The notes under the pieces: model-generated
Told to the model about the DNA's origin: nothing
Seen by the model: the letters and a program-made list of their open reading frames with translations, nothing else
Databases searched by the model: none
Shown here: in pieces, positions 55,685 through 63,450 of the stretch
How the letters are laid out: every line of letters begins with the position of its first letter
Numbering within the stretch: position 1 is the first letter of the stretch
Position numbers and translations under genes: made by a program
NCBI GenBank assembly: GCA_016703525.1
Contig: JADJBW010000001.1
Coordinates: forward strand, 124,001-188,000
Length of the DNA: 64,000 nucleotides
Origin: Actinomycetota bacterium
Lineage (GTDB): Bacteria > Actinomycetota > Acidimicrobiia > Acidimicrobiales > Microtrichaceae
Direction: 5' to 3'

Positions 55685-57943
55685 GTGCCGTCGACCCCGA
55701 AACCCTCTGCGCCCCGCCAGGCGCGCGTCGCCAAGCCCGCCGGCGGCGCTGCGCGACGCCAGCCGTCTCGGGGCTCGGGCCGCCCGCCCGGGAAGGCACC
55801 GACGAAGCCCGCAGGCCGGGGCGGTCGCCGAGCGGCAAGCCGGTCGGCCGAGCTGGCGCTCCTGGGCGCACTGCGTCGCGGGCTGTATGTGGTGGTGCTG
55901 TTGTCGGTCGGGCTCGTCGGCGGCGGGTTCGCCGTGCTGAACTCCGTCGAGATCCCCGCCCCGGTCCGCACGCTCAAGACCACGTCGCTCGTGTGCTTGT
56001 CCGACGTGGCGGACGGCGCCTGCGGCCAGTCGAACAGCGTGGCGCGGTTCTTCTCCGGCGAGAATCGGGTCAACGTCAAGCTCTCCGAGATGTCGCAAAC
56101 CCTCATCGACGCCGTCGTCGCAGGTGAGGATCGTTCGTACTTCCGCCACGCGGGCGTCGACCCCACGGGTATCGCCCGAGCGCTCTATCAGGACGTGCGC
56201 GGCAGCGGCGTGCAACAGGGCGGTTCGACGATCACGCAGCAGTACGTGAAGAACGTGTACCTCACGTCGGAGCGGACGATCACCCGGAAGATGAAGGAAG
56301 CGGCGATCGCGCTCAAGCTCGAGCGCAAGTTCTCGAAGGCCGAGATCCTCGAGCGCTATCTCAACGAGGTGTACTTCGGTCGCTCCGCCTACGGCGTGGC
56401 CGCTGCGGCGAGGACCTACTTCGGTAAGGAGGCGAGCCAGCTCGATGTGGCCGAGTCGGCCTACCTGGCAGGGTTGCTACGCGCACCCGAGAAGGCCGAT
56501 GCCGAACGTCATCCCGACGAGGCGACCCGGCGCCGGCACACCGTGTTGGTCGCAATGCTCGAGGAGCAGTACATCTCGAAGGCGCAGTTCGACGAGGCCG
56601 ACCGGCGTCCCTGGGAAGGCCACGTGGCGCCGCGCCGCGCCAACACGACCGGCACCGAGGTGACCGCCGACTTCGAGTCGGTCGGGGGCCGGTACGTCAT
56701 GGAGTGGGTTCGCAAGCAACTCATCGGCCTGCCTTCGGTGGGCGAGAACGCGCTCTTCGGCAAGGGCCTCAAGGTCTATCTGACCATCAACCCGAACCTG
56801 CAGCGTGAGGCGAACGCGGCGGTGACCTCCACGCTCAGCAACCCCGAGACCGATCCGTCGGCCTCGCTCGTGTCGCTCGACAAGGAGGGCCGGATCATCG
56901 CGATGATCGGCGGCCAGGACTTCGAGAAGTCCCAGGTGAACCTGGCGCTCGGTCGTGCCGGCGGCGGTTCCGGGCGCGGGGCGGGCTCGACGTTCAAGGC
57001 GATCGCCCTGGCCGAGTACGTGCGGCAGGGCAACTCGGTGAAATCCGAGATAGCGGCCCCTCCGGTGATCGTGTTCCCGAAGGCGAACGACGGCAAGGAC
57101 TGGGAGGTCAAGAACTTCGAGGACGAAGACCTCGGCGTCACCACGATCGACAACGCCACCTGGCACTCGTCGAACACCGCCTACGCGCAGATCATGCGGC
57201 AGATCAAGCCGGCGGGCTTCGCGGAGATGGCCGCCAAGCTCGGCATCACCGCGCCGGTCAAGAAGGTGCAGTCATCGGTGCTCGGCACGACCGACGTGTC
57301 GCCGCTGGAGATGGCGACGGCCTACTCGACCTTCGCGAACCGAGGCGTCCGCAACCAGCCCTGGATCATTCGGCGCGTCGAGAACGCCCAGGGCGAGGTC
57401 ATCTACGACGGCGCGGCGAACCGTGCGTCCGAACGAGCGATCGACGAGGGCGTGGCCGACACGGTGAACTCGGTGCTCACGGGCGTCATCAAGTCGGGGA
57501 CCGGCAAGGGTGCCGGCTTCCGTCGCACCGCCGCCGGGAAGACCGGAACCACGCAGGACTTCAAGGATGCGTGGTTCGTCGGCTACACCTGCTCGGTCAC
57601 CACGTCGGTGTGGATGGGCTACCAGGGCGACGGCACGTCGGTGCCGACCATGGAGAACGTACGGGGCAAGAAGGTCACCGGCGGCAGCTTCCCGGCCGAC
57701 ATCTGGCGCAACTACATGAAGGTCGCCAACCAGGACGCGCCGGACTGCGAATTCCCGCCGACCGACGCCGGCAAGACCGTCGGTGTGGCCGACCCGAAGT
57801 ACACCACCACGTCGAGCACGAGCTCCACGACGTCCTCCACGTTGCCCAGCACCACCACCACGACGATCGAGTCGACGCCGACGACGGCGAGCCCCAAGCC
57901 GACGTCGACGGCCGCCCCCACGACGGCCGCGCCCGGCGCCTGA
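55685..57943 (+). CDS. Class A penicillin-binding protein (transglycosylase/transpeptidase)
   Basis: The 752-aa bifunctional peptidoglycan synthase has a cytoplasmic basic tail, one membrane helix (about 65-88) and a GT51 transglycosylase domain (VAGEDRSYFRHAGVDPTGIARALYQD, QQGGSTITQQYVKN). A transpeptidase domain follows with Ser435 (GSTFK), SSN at 495-497 and KTG at 619-621. A Thr/Ser/Pro-rich C-terminal tail (SSTSSTTSSTLPSTTTTTIE) extends past the domain. It starts at a GTG four bases after DUF5318 and is probably in the same operon. It corresponds to PonA-like PBPs of actinobacteria. Confidence 0.95.
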   Translation: MPSTPKPSAPRQARVAKPAGGAARRQPSRGSGRPPGKAPTKPAGRGGRRAASRSAELALLGALRRGLYVVVLLSVGLVGGGFAVLNSVEIPAPVRTLKTTSLVCLSDVADGACGQSNSVARFFSGENRVNVKLSEMSQTLIDAVVAGEDRSYFRHAGVDPTGIARALYQDVRGSGVQQGGSTITQQYVKNVYLTSERTITRKMKEAAIALKLERKFSKAEILERYLNEVYFGRSAYGVAAAARTYFGKEASQLDVAESAYLAGLLRAPEKADAERHPDEATRRRHTVLVAMLEEQYISKAQFDEADRRPWEGHVAPRRANTTGTEVTADFESVGGRYVMEWVRKQLIGLPSVGENALFGKGLKVYLTINPNLQREANAAVTSTLSNPETDPSASLVSLDKEGRIIAMIGGQDFEKSQVNLALGRAGGGSGRGAGSTFKAIALAEYVRQGNSVKSEIAAPPVIVFPKANDGKDWEVKNFEDEDLGVTTIDNATWHSSNTAYAQIMRQIKPAGFAEMAAKLGITAPVKKVQSSVLGTTDVSPLEMATAYSTFANRGVRNQPWIIRRVENAQGEVIYDGAANRASERAIDEGVADTVNSVLTGVIKSGTGKGAGFRRTAAGKTGTTQDFKDAWFVGYTCSVTTSVWMGYQGDGTSVPTMENVRGKKVTGGSFPADIWRNYMKVANQDAPDCEFPPTDAGKTVGVADPKYTTTSSTSSTTSSTLPSTTTTTIESTPTTASPKPTSTAAPTTAAPGA

Positions 57944-58040
57944 GAAATCCCTCCTTTTCACCACGGGCGCTCCGTCGTACAGTGACGGCGACGGCCGGCA
58001 GCCGCGTGGCGCCGGACCTGGCAACTCAGGAGGTGCTCCT

Positions 58041-58922
58041 ATGAGCAGTTCGCTGTCCACCGTGACGTCTCGTCGCCCGGTGACGGTTCCGGCAGTCCGG
58101 TCGCACAAAGTGCGCGCCGGCTCCGACCCGTTGGTGATGGTCACCGCGTACGACGCGCCCGGCGCCCGAGCCGCCGACGCAGCGGGCGTCGACCTCATCC
58201 TCGTGGGCGACTCGGTTGCCATGGTCGTGCTCGGGTACGACGACACACTGTCGGTGACCATCGACGACATGGCCCATCACACCGCGGCGGTCGCCCGGGC
58301 CAAGCCCGCCGCGCTGATCGTCGGTGATCTCCCGTGGATGAGCTACCACGTGTCGGCCGCGGACTCGGTTCGCAATGCGGCCACGCTGATTCGTGCCGGT
58401 GCGCAGTGCGTGAAGCTCGAGGGCGGAACGAAGCGCATTCCGATGATCGAGGCGATCGTCGACGCCGAAATCCCGGTGATGGGCCACATCGGACTGACGC
58501 CGCAGTCGATGCACGCGATGGGTGGCTTCCGGGTGCAGGGCCGCGAGTCCGAGGCAGCGCTCCAGTTGGTCGCCGACGCCAAGGCGCTGCAGCATGCCGG
58601 CTGCTTCGCGATCGTCATCGAGGGGGTGCCCGACGAGGTGAGCGCCATGATCACCGCAGCGCTCGACGTCCCGACCATCGGAATCGGCGCCGGTCCGCGC
58701 TGCGATGGCCAGGTGCTGGTGATGCACGACCTGCTGGGGATCGAGGATCGGCTCGCCCCGAAGTTCGTGCGTCGCTACGCCGACCTGCGTTCTGCGTCGG
58801 TCGAGGCGATCGCGGCCTACGCCGCCGACGTGCGCACGGGTGCGTTCCCCTCGGCCGACGAGAGCTACCACCTGACGGCCGACCAGGCCGAGGCGATGGC
58901 GCTCTACGGATCGACGAGCTGA
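58041..58922 (+). CDS. panB: 3-methyl-2-oxobutanoate hydroxymethyltransferase
   Basis: PanB makes ketopantoate from alpha-ketoisovalerate and methylene-tetrahydrofolate in pantothenate (coenzyme A) synthesis. The 293-aa protein has MVTAYDAPGARAADAAGVDLILVGDSVAMV, VKLEGGTKRI, MGHIGLTPQSMHAMGGFRVQGR and GIGAGPRCDGQVLVMHDLLG, all typical of PanB, with metal-binding Asp and Glu. The ATG at 58041 has AGGAGG 5-10 bp ahead. No other pan genes are adjacent; the mutase operon elsewhere in the window also depends on coenzyme A metabolism, but no direct link is seen. Confidence 0.96.
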   Translation: MSSSLSTVTSRRPVTVPAVRSHKVRAGSDPLVMVTAYDAPGARAADAAGVDLILVGDSVAMVVLGYDDTLSVTIDDMAHHTAAVARAKPAALIVGDLPWMSYHVSAADSVRNAATLIRAGAQCVKLEGGTKRIPMIEAIVDAEIPVMGHIGLTPQSMHAMGGFRVQGRESEAALQLVADAKALQHAGCFAIVIEGVPDEVSAMITAALDVPTIGIGAGPRCDGQVLVMHDLLGIEDRLAPKFVRRYADLRSASVEAIAAYAADVRTGAFPSADESYHLTADQAEAMALYGSTS

Positions 58923-58932
58923 GTCCTTCCGC

Positions 58933-58951
58933 GGCCGGACCGGATCCGGCC
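58933..58951 (+). terminator. Candidate terminator after panB
   Basis: GGCCGGA and TCCGGCC form a perfect 7-bp stem with a 5-base loop, 10 bp after the panB stop. There is no U run, only CTCTCGCTG downstream. It may be a weak terminator or attenuator. Confidence 0.4.
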
Positions 58952-59035
58952 CTCTCGCTGTCGGTGGGGTCTGCGACGATGGCGTCGTGCCCTCCACCGC
59001 CACTACAGTCACCAAGCCGGTTTTCCGGCACCCTG

Positions 59036-59052
59036 CTCCGGACCGTCCGGAG
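59036..59052 (+). promoter_or_regulatory. Hairpin in the rpsF leader
   Basis: CTCCGGA and TCCGGAG pair around CCG, 42 bp before the rpsF start; another possible stem GGACC/GGTCC lies beside it. Leaders of rpsF operons often bind the S6:S18 complex through a CCG-containing stem-loop, so this is a candidate autoregulatory site. The assignment is tentative. Confidence 0.3.
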
Positions 59053-59093
59053 CCCTCGGTTCTCCCGGGGTCCACAGGGAAGGAGCGCTGCTG

Positions 59094-59423
59094 ATGCGCG
59101 CTTACGAACTCATGGTGATCGTCGACGCCGATGTCGATGACGCCGGGGTGAAAGCGGTGAACTCACGAATCGGCGAGCTGATTGCTGCCGATGGGGGCGA
59201 GGTCGTCAAGACCGACGCCTGGGGTCGTCGTCGCTACGCCTATCCGATCAAGCACAAGCTCGAGGGCATCTACACGGTGTTCGACATCGCCACCCCGGCG
59301 TCGAACCTCGACGAACTCGATCGCTTCCTCCGCCTCGCGGACGACGTCGTTCGCCACAAGATCATCCGGCTGCCCGACAGCGAAGCTGAGCGGCGCGGTC
59401 TGCTCGGCACAGCGGCCGGCTAG
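59094..59423 (+). CDS. rpsF: 30S ribosomal protein S6
   Basis: S6 binds 16S rRNA together with S18 in the platform of the small subunit. The 109-aa protein begins MRAYELMVIVDADVDD and has AWGRRRYAYPIKHKLEGIYTVFDI, the conserved rRNA-binding strand region. AGGAG lies 8-12 bp before the ATG. It leads the rpsF-ssb-rpsR-rplI operon typical of bacteria. A hairpin with a CCG loop in the leader may mediate autoregulation. Confidence 0.96.
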   Translation: MRAYELMVIVDADVDDAGVKAVNSRIGELIAADGGEVVKTDAWGRRRYAYPIKHKLEGIYTVFDIATPASNLDELDRFLRLADDVVRHKIIRLPDSEAERRGLLGTAAG

Positions 59424-59446
59424 CCACAATCGAAGGAACGATTCCC

Positions 59447-59911
59447 ATGGCCAACGGCAACAACGTCGAACTGACCGGCAACGCCACTCGCGATCCCGAA
59501 CTGCGCTTCACCCCCAGCGGACAGCCGGTCGCGACCTTCGGCCTTGCAGTGAACCGTCGGTGGCAGAACCGACAGACCCAGCAGTGGGAGGAAGCGGTGT
59601 CGTACTTCGACATCGTGTGTTGGGGGCAGCTTGCGGAGAACGTGGCCGAGTCCATCACCAAGGGCACCCGCCTGATGGTGACGGGTCGGCTCGACCAGCG
59701 CACCTGGGAGACCCAGGAGGGCGACAAGCGCTCCAAGGTCGAGATCGTGGCCGACGAGGTCGGTCCGAGCCTGCGCTGGGCAACGGCAAGCGTGACCAAG
59801 AACGAACGTCGTGGTGGGTTCGACGGTGGTGCCGGTGGAGGTGGCGGTCAGTCCGCACCTGCGCCGAGCGCTCCGCCGCCCGCATACGACTATGACGAGG
59901 AGCCTTTCTGA
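59447..59911 (+). CDS. ssb: Single-stranded DNA-binding protein
   Basis: SSB coats single-stranded DNA during replication and repair. The 154-aa protein has the OB-fold (about 1-110; NNVELTGNATRDPELRFTPSGQPVATFGLAVNRRW), a Gly/Ala/Pro-rich linker, and the acidic C-terminal tip DYDEEPF that recruits partner proteins. It lies between rpsF and rpsR, the usual place in this operon, and its last base overlaps the rpsR start. A ribosome binding site (GAAGGA) precedes its ATG. Confidence 0.96.
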   Translation: MANGNNVELTGNATRDPELRFTPSGQPVATFGLAVNRRWQNRQTQQWEEAVSYFDIVCWGQLAENVAESITKGTRLMVTGRLDQRTWETQEGDKRSKVEIVADEVGPSLRWATASVTKNERRGGFDGGAGGGGGQSAPAPSAPPPAYDYDEEPF

Positions 59912-60321
59912 TGAAGCCGAAGCGATCGTCCAAGGGACGTGACGCCGCCCGCAGGGGTGGCAAGAAGAAGGTCTCGGTACTCAATACCGAGCAGGTCGAG
60001 TACGTCGACTGGAAGGATGTGAACCTGCTGCGTCGGTTCATGTCCGACCGCGCCAAGATCCGTGCCCGGCGTGTGAGCGGCAACGACAGCCAGCAGCAGC
60101 GTGAGGTGGCCCGGGCCATCAAGAACGCACGCGAGATGGCCCTGTTGCCGTACACGAGCCGGGTCACGACTCAGCGGGGCCGGCCCAGCCGCGACCGCGA
60201 CGACGATGGCGAACGCCGTCCGCGTCCGCCGCGCGAGGAGCCGGGTCCGATCGAGTTCGAGCCGATCGAGGCCGAGACCGCGACCGAGCAGGCCGAAGGC
60301 GCTGAGGAGGTGGCGTCGTGA
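59911..60321 (+). CDS. rpsR: 30S ribosomal protein S18 with a long acidic C-terminal extension
   Basis: S18 pairs with S6 in the small subunit. Its core (about 20-85; VDWKDVNLLRRFMSDRAKIRARRVSGND, then QREVARAIKNAREMALLPYTSR) is typical. The 136-aa total is much longer than the usual 75-90 aa: residues from about 90 form a disordered tail rich in Arg/Pro then Glu (PGPIEFEPIEAETATEQAEG). The extension keeps frame through the overlap with rplI (GTGA). Its role is unknown. Confidence 0.93.
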   Translation: MKPKRSSKGRDAARRGGKKKVSVLNTEQVEYVDWKDVNLLRRFMSDRAKIRARRVSGNDSQQQREVARAIKNAREMALLPYTSRVTTQRGRPSRDRDDDGERRPRPPREEPGPIEFEPIEAETATEQAEGAEEVAS

Positions 60322-60773
60322 TCCCGGTCAAGCTGATCCTGCGTTCCAATGTCGATGGTCTCGGCAAGCGCGGCGACGTGGTCGAGGTTGCGCCCGGGTA
60401 CGCCCGCAACTACCTGACGCCGCGCGGCCTCGCGATCCCGGCGAGCGAGGGCGCCCTCGCGCAGGCCGAGCAGATGCGCCGCACGCGCATGCTCAAGGAC
60501 GCGAAGGACCGCGAATCCGCCGAGGAAATCGCAAAGGTCCTCGTGCCCACCACCATCACGCTCAAGGCGCGTGCGGGCGGTGGCGGCAAGCTGTTCGGCT
60601 CCGTCTCGGCGGCCGACGTGGTTGCCGCGATCGCGGCGCAGACCCGCATCGAGATCGATCGGCGCAAGGTGCGCGTGACCGATCACATCAAGACCACCGG
60701 CGAGCATCAGGTGCAGATCCGTCTGCACAGCGATGTTGAGTTCCCGGTGACGGTCTCCGTCGCCGCCGGCTGA
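60318..60773 (+). CDS. rplI: 50S ribosomal protein L9
   Basis: L9 binds 23S rRNA at the base of the L1 stalk. The 151-aa protein has the N-terminal rRNA-binding domain (VKLILRSNVDGLGKRGDVVEVAPGYARNYLTPRGLAIPAS), a long connecting helix and a C-terminal domain (KLFGSVSAADVVAAIAAQTRIEIDRRKV). The GTG start overlaps the rpsR stop. It ends the operon, followed by a strong hairpin. Confidence 0.96.
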   Translation: MIPVKLILRSNVDGLGKRGDVVEVAPGYARNYLTPRGLAIPASEGALAQAEQMRRTRMLKDAKDRESAEEIAKVLVPTTITLKARAGGGGKLFGSVSAADVVAAIAAQTRIEIDRRKVRVTDHIKTTGEHQVQIRLHSDVEFPVTVSVAAG

Positions 60774-60797
60774 CGATCAGGCCACATCGATGACACC

Positions 60798-60830
60798 GCG
60801 GTGGGCCACCCGGTTCGGGTGGCCCACCGC
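60798..60830 (+). terminator. Strong hairpin terminator after rplI
   Basis: GCGGTGGGCCACCCG and CGGGTGGCCCACCGC form a perfect 15-bp stem around a 3-base loop, 24 bp after the rplI stop. No U run follows, as often in high-GC actinobacteria. It should separate the ribosomal operon from dnaB. Confidence 0.7.
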
Positions 60831-60865
60831 CGCGCCCTCGCCACAGGAGGTGCGGTGGTGCTGCC

Positions 60866-60889
60866 GCAGGTGCTCGGCGGCAGGTGCTC
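60866..60889 (+). repeat. Direct repeat GCAGGTGCTC upstream of the phased boxes
   Basis: GCAGGTGCTC occurs at 60866-60875 and 60880-60889, 14 bp apart, directly before the DnaA-box-like array. Its role is unknown. Confidence 0.6.
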
Positions 60890-60890
60890 C

Positions 60891-60985
60891 ATGTCCACCG
60901 CTTGTCCCCACCATCCACCGGTTGTCCACCGATGACCCCCACAATTTCCACATGACATCCACGGGCTGTCCCCTGGCTGCCCACA
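60891..60985 (+). promoter_or_regulatory. Phased array of nine DnaA-box-like 9-mers upstream of dnaB
   Basis: Nine same-strand 9-mers resembling TTGTCCACC start at 60891, 60902, 60911, 60922, 60932, 60944, 60955, 60966 and 60977. Steps are 11, 9, 11, 10, 12, 11, 11 and 11 bp, so they lie on one face of the helix. The best units are ATGTCCACC, TTGTCCCCA and TTGTCCACC; others match 5-7 of 9 bases. The array ends 16 bp before the dnaB ATG. DnaA binding is inferred. Confidence 0.6.
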
Positions 60986-61001
60986 GGCGGGTGCGACAAC
61001 G

Positions 61002-62366
61002 ATGAACCACATGGTCAACGGAGGGGCGCAGAACGCACCCGGCGGTCGCGTGCCGCCCCACAACCTGGCCGCCGAAGAGTCGTTGCTCGGGGCGATGCTG
61101 CTGAAGCAGACGGCGATCGCCGACGCGGTGCAGACCGTCAGCACCGACGACTTCTACAAGCCGGCACACGGTCACATCTTCGATGCGATCTCGACGCTCT
61201 ACGGCGCCGGCCAGGCGGTCGACCCGGTCACGGTGGCCGAAGAGCTCAAGCGTTCGGGCCTGCTCGACGCGATCGGCGGCCCCGCCGTCCTGTTGTCGAT
61301 TCAGTCGCGCACGCCGGCCGTCTCCAACGCAGGCCACTACGCCAAGATCGTCGAGGAGAACGCGCTGCTGCGGCGGCTGGTCTCCACGGCAAGCGACATC
61401 GCCGAGCTCGGGTTCAGCCCGCTCGACGACGTGGCCAAGACGCTCGACGTCGCCGAGTCGATGATCTACGACGTTGCGCAGCGTCGGGTCTCGGACTCGA
61501 TGGTCGAGTTGCGCGAGCTGCTCGACGCGAGCCTAGACCGGCTCGAACAGCTCTACGAACGAAGCGAGACGATCACCGGTACGCCGTCGGGCTACCACGA
61601 GCTCGACGAGCTGACGGCGGGTTTGCAGCCCAACGCCCTGATCGTGGTGGGCGCCCGCCCCGCCATGGGCAAGACCTCGTTCGCTCTGGGCGCGGCCGCC
61701 AATGCGGCGATGACGGCCGGCAAGCCGGTGCTCTACTTCTCGCTCGAAATGGGTCACCTCGAACTGACCCAGCGCCTCCTCGGCTCGGAAGGCCGCATCG
61801 ACGCGACACGGCTGCGCAACGGCCAGCTCAACGAGACCGATTGGACGAAGGTCTCCAAGGCGATGGGCCGTCTGGCCGAGGCGCCGTTGTGGATCGACGA
61901 CAACCCGAATCTCACGATCATGGAGATCCGGGCGAAGGCACGGCGGCTCAAGAGCAAGGTCGGCGATCTGGGGCTCATCGTGATCGACTACCTCCAGCTC
62001 ATGAGCGGGCGGTCCAACGCCGAGAACCGACAGGTCGAGATCTCCGAGATCTCCCGCGGCCTCAAGATCCTCGCCCGCGAACTCGAGTGCCCCGTGATGG
62101 CGCTCTCGCAGCTGTCGCGTGCGCTCGAGGCACGGGCCGACAAGCGGCCGATGCTGGCCGACCTGCGTGAGTCGGGCTCGATCGAACAGGACGCCGACGT
62201 GGTCATGTTCATCTACCGCGACGAGATCTACAACAAGGAGAGCCCGGATCAGGGCACGGCTGAGGTGATCGTCTCGAAGCACCGCAACGGTCCCACGGGC
62301 GTCTGTCGGTTGGCTTTCCTCGACTACTGCACCCGGTTCGCCAACATGGCGAAAACCCCCGACTGA
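61002..62366 (+). CDS. dnaB: Replicative DNA helicase DnaB
   Basis: DnaB is the hexameric helicase that unwinds DNA ahead of the replisome. The 454-aa protein has the N-terminal primase-interaction domain (about 1-170) and a RecA-like ATPase domain with Walker A GARPAMGKT (217-225), Walker B LIVIDYLQLMSG, and DLRESGSIEQDADVVMFIYRDE. No intein is present, and length is typical. ATG 61002 was preferred because AGGCGGG lies 10 bp upstream; ATG 61011 is an alternative. The preceding spacer holds the phased DnaA-box-like array. A 12-bp hairpin follows. Confidence 0.95.
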   Translation: MNHMVNGGAQNAPGGRVPPHNLAAEESLLGAMLLKQTAIADAVQTVSTDDFYKPAHGHIFDAISTLYGAGQAVDPVTVAEELKRSGLLDAIGGPAVLLSIQSRTPAVSNAGHYAKIVEENALLRRLVSTASDIAELGFSPLDDVAKTLDVAESMIYDVAQRRVSDSMVELRELLDASLDRLEQLYERSETITGTPSGYHELDELTAGLQPNALIVVGARPAMGKTSFALGAAANAAMTAGKPVLYFSLEMGHLELTQRLLGSEGRIDATRLRNGQLNETDWTKVSKAMGRLAEAPLWIDDNPNLTIMEIRAKARRLKSKVGDLGLIVIDYLQLMSGRSNAENRQVEISEISRGLKILARELECPVMALSQLSRALEARADKRPMLADLRESGSIEQDADVVMFIYRDEIYNKESPDQGTAEVIVSKHRNGPTGVCRLAFLDYCTRFANMAKTPD

Positions 62367-62400
62367 GGCGACATTTCCGACCGCTCTCGCCGGAATGCCC

Positions 62401-62437
62401 GAACGGGAAGGCAGCTGCTCAGGCCGCCTTCCCGTTC
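62401..62437 (+). terminator. Hairpin terminator after dnaB
   Basis: GAACGGGAAGGC (62401-62412) and GCCTTCCCGTTC (62426-62437) are perfect 12-bp inverted arms, 35 bp after the dnaB stop, followed by TCGCTTTCC. It is probably a terminator without a strong U run. The rest of 62438-62618 shows nothing I can interpret. Confidence 0.65.
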
Positions 62438-62618
62438 TCGCTTTCCAGGACGATCTTGGTTTCGCTCACTCTCTGTGGTGAGGAGCGGTGTGATGAGGAG
62501 AAGAAACCACGCTGGGCAGGCGAGGTCAACCCTCGAAGCGCCGTTCGGGTAGATGTACCTATCAAGGCGAAGAAGCGTCTGCCCGAAAGTGCGCGGTGTT
62601 GCGCGCCAGACTCCCCCC

Positions 62619-63437
62619 ATGGCGAATCGCCGTCCCTTGCATGATCGCGATGCCCACGGCGGCAGGCCGTCCGGACCGACGTGGTTCGACGGCGATCACG
62701 CGCGCGGCGAGGCGTACGACGAGCGGTTCCGCCGGCTCGCCGCCGCCGGCCACGACGTGCACGGCGAAGCCAATTTCGTCATGCGCTGGCGCCCGCGCAG
62801 TGTGCTCGACGCAGGGTGCGGCACCGGACGGGTCGCGATCGAACTCGCTCGACGTGGGGTCGAGGTCGTGGGGGTCGACATCGATTGGGAGATGCTCCGC
62901 ACGGCATGTGCCAAAGAGCCGGAGGTCGCCTGGTATCAGGCCGATCTGGCGACACTGAACGTTCCGGACGAGGTCGAGGTCGAGCCCGAGGTGCCGTCGA
63001 GGCGACGCCGCCGACGGTTTGATCTCGCTGTCATGGCGGGCAACGTGTTGCTGTTCGTCACTCCCGGCAGCGAACGCTCGGTGATCGAGCGGGTGACGAT
63101 GCACCTGCATCACGGCGGCATCCTGGTCACCGGGTTTCAGTTGGTCGACGGCTCGTACGGTCTCGACGACTTCGATGCCGACTGCGCGGCCGCCGGTCTT
63201 GCGCTGCACGAGCGGTACGCGAACTGGATGGGGGACCGCTGGCAGGGCTCGGAGAACTACGCCGTGTCGGTGCACCTTCGACCCCGCCCCGAGGGTCTCG
63301 GGCCCGACGAAGCCCCGGAGACGCCTGATGACGATCGGGGACCGTCGGTGGCCGGTGAACCCGGGGCGGCCGGAGTGGCCGCGCCCGGCGATGCCGTTGC
63401 GACGGGCTCGTCGACCGGCTCGGCAGCCGATCGCTGA
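62619..63437 (+). CDS. Class I SAM-dependent methyltransferase
   Basis: The 272-aa protein has motif I VLDAGCGTGRVAIELARRG, motif II VVGVDIDWEML, and an inserted basic stretch RRRRRRFDLAVMAGNVLLFVTPGSERSV typical of this small-methyltransferase group. The last 60 residues are disordered and rich in Gly, Ala, Pro and acidic residues. The substrate is unknown. ATG 62619 (MANRRPLHD) was preferred to the longer frame from 62553, which lacks a ribosome binding site. It is followed 13 bp later by a secreted protein gene. Confidence 0.84.
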   Translation: MANRRPLHDRDAHGGRPSGPTWFDGDHARGEAYDERFRRLAAAGHDVHGEANFVMRWRPRSVLDAGCGTGRVAIELARRGVEVVGVDIDWEMLRTACAKEPEVAWYQADLATLNVPDEVEVEPEVPSRRRRRRFDLAVMAGNVLLFVTPGSERSVIERVTMHLHHGGILVTGFQLVDGSYGLDDFDADCAAAGLALHERYANWMGDRWQGSENYAVSVHLRPRPEGLGPDEAPETPDDDRGPSVAGEPGAAGVAAPGDAVATGSSTGSAADR

Positions 63438-63450
63438 GCGCGCTCCCGTC

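Noticed and set aside
61002..62366. Intein in dnaB
   Set aside because: DnaB is 454 aa with contiguous motifs; no insertion is seen at the usual Walker A site.
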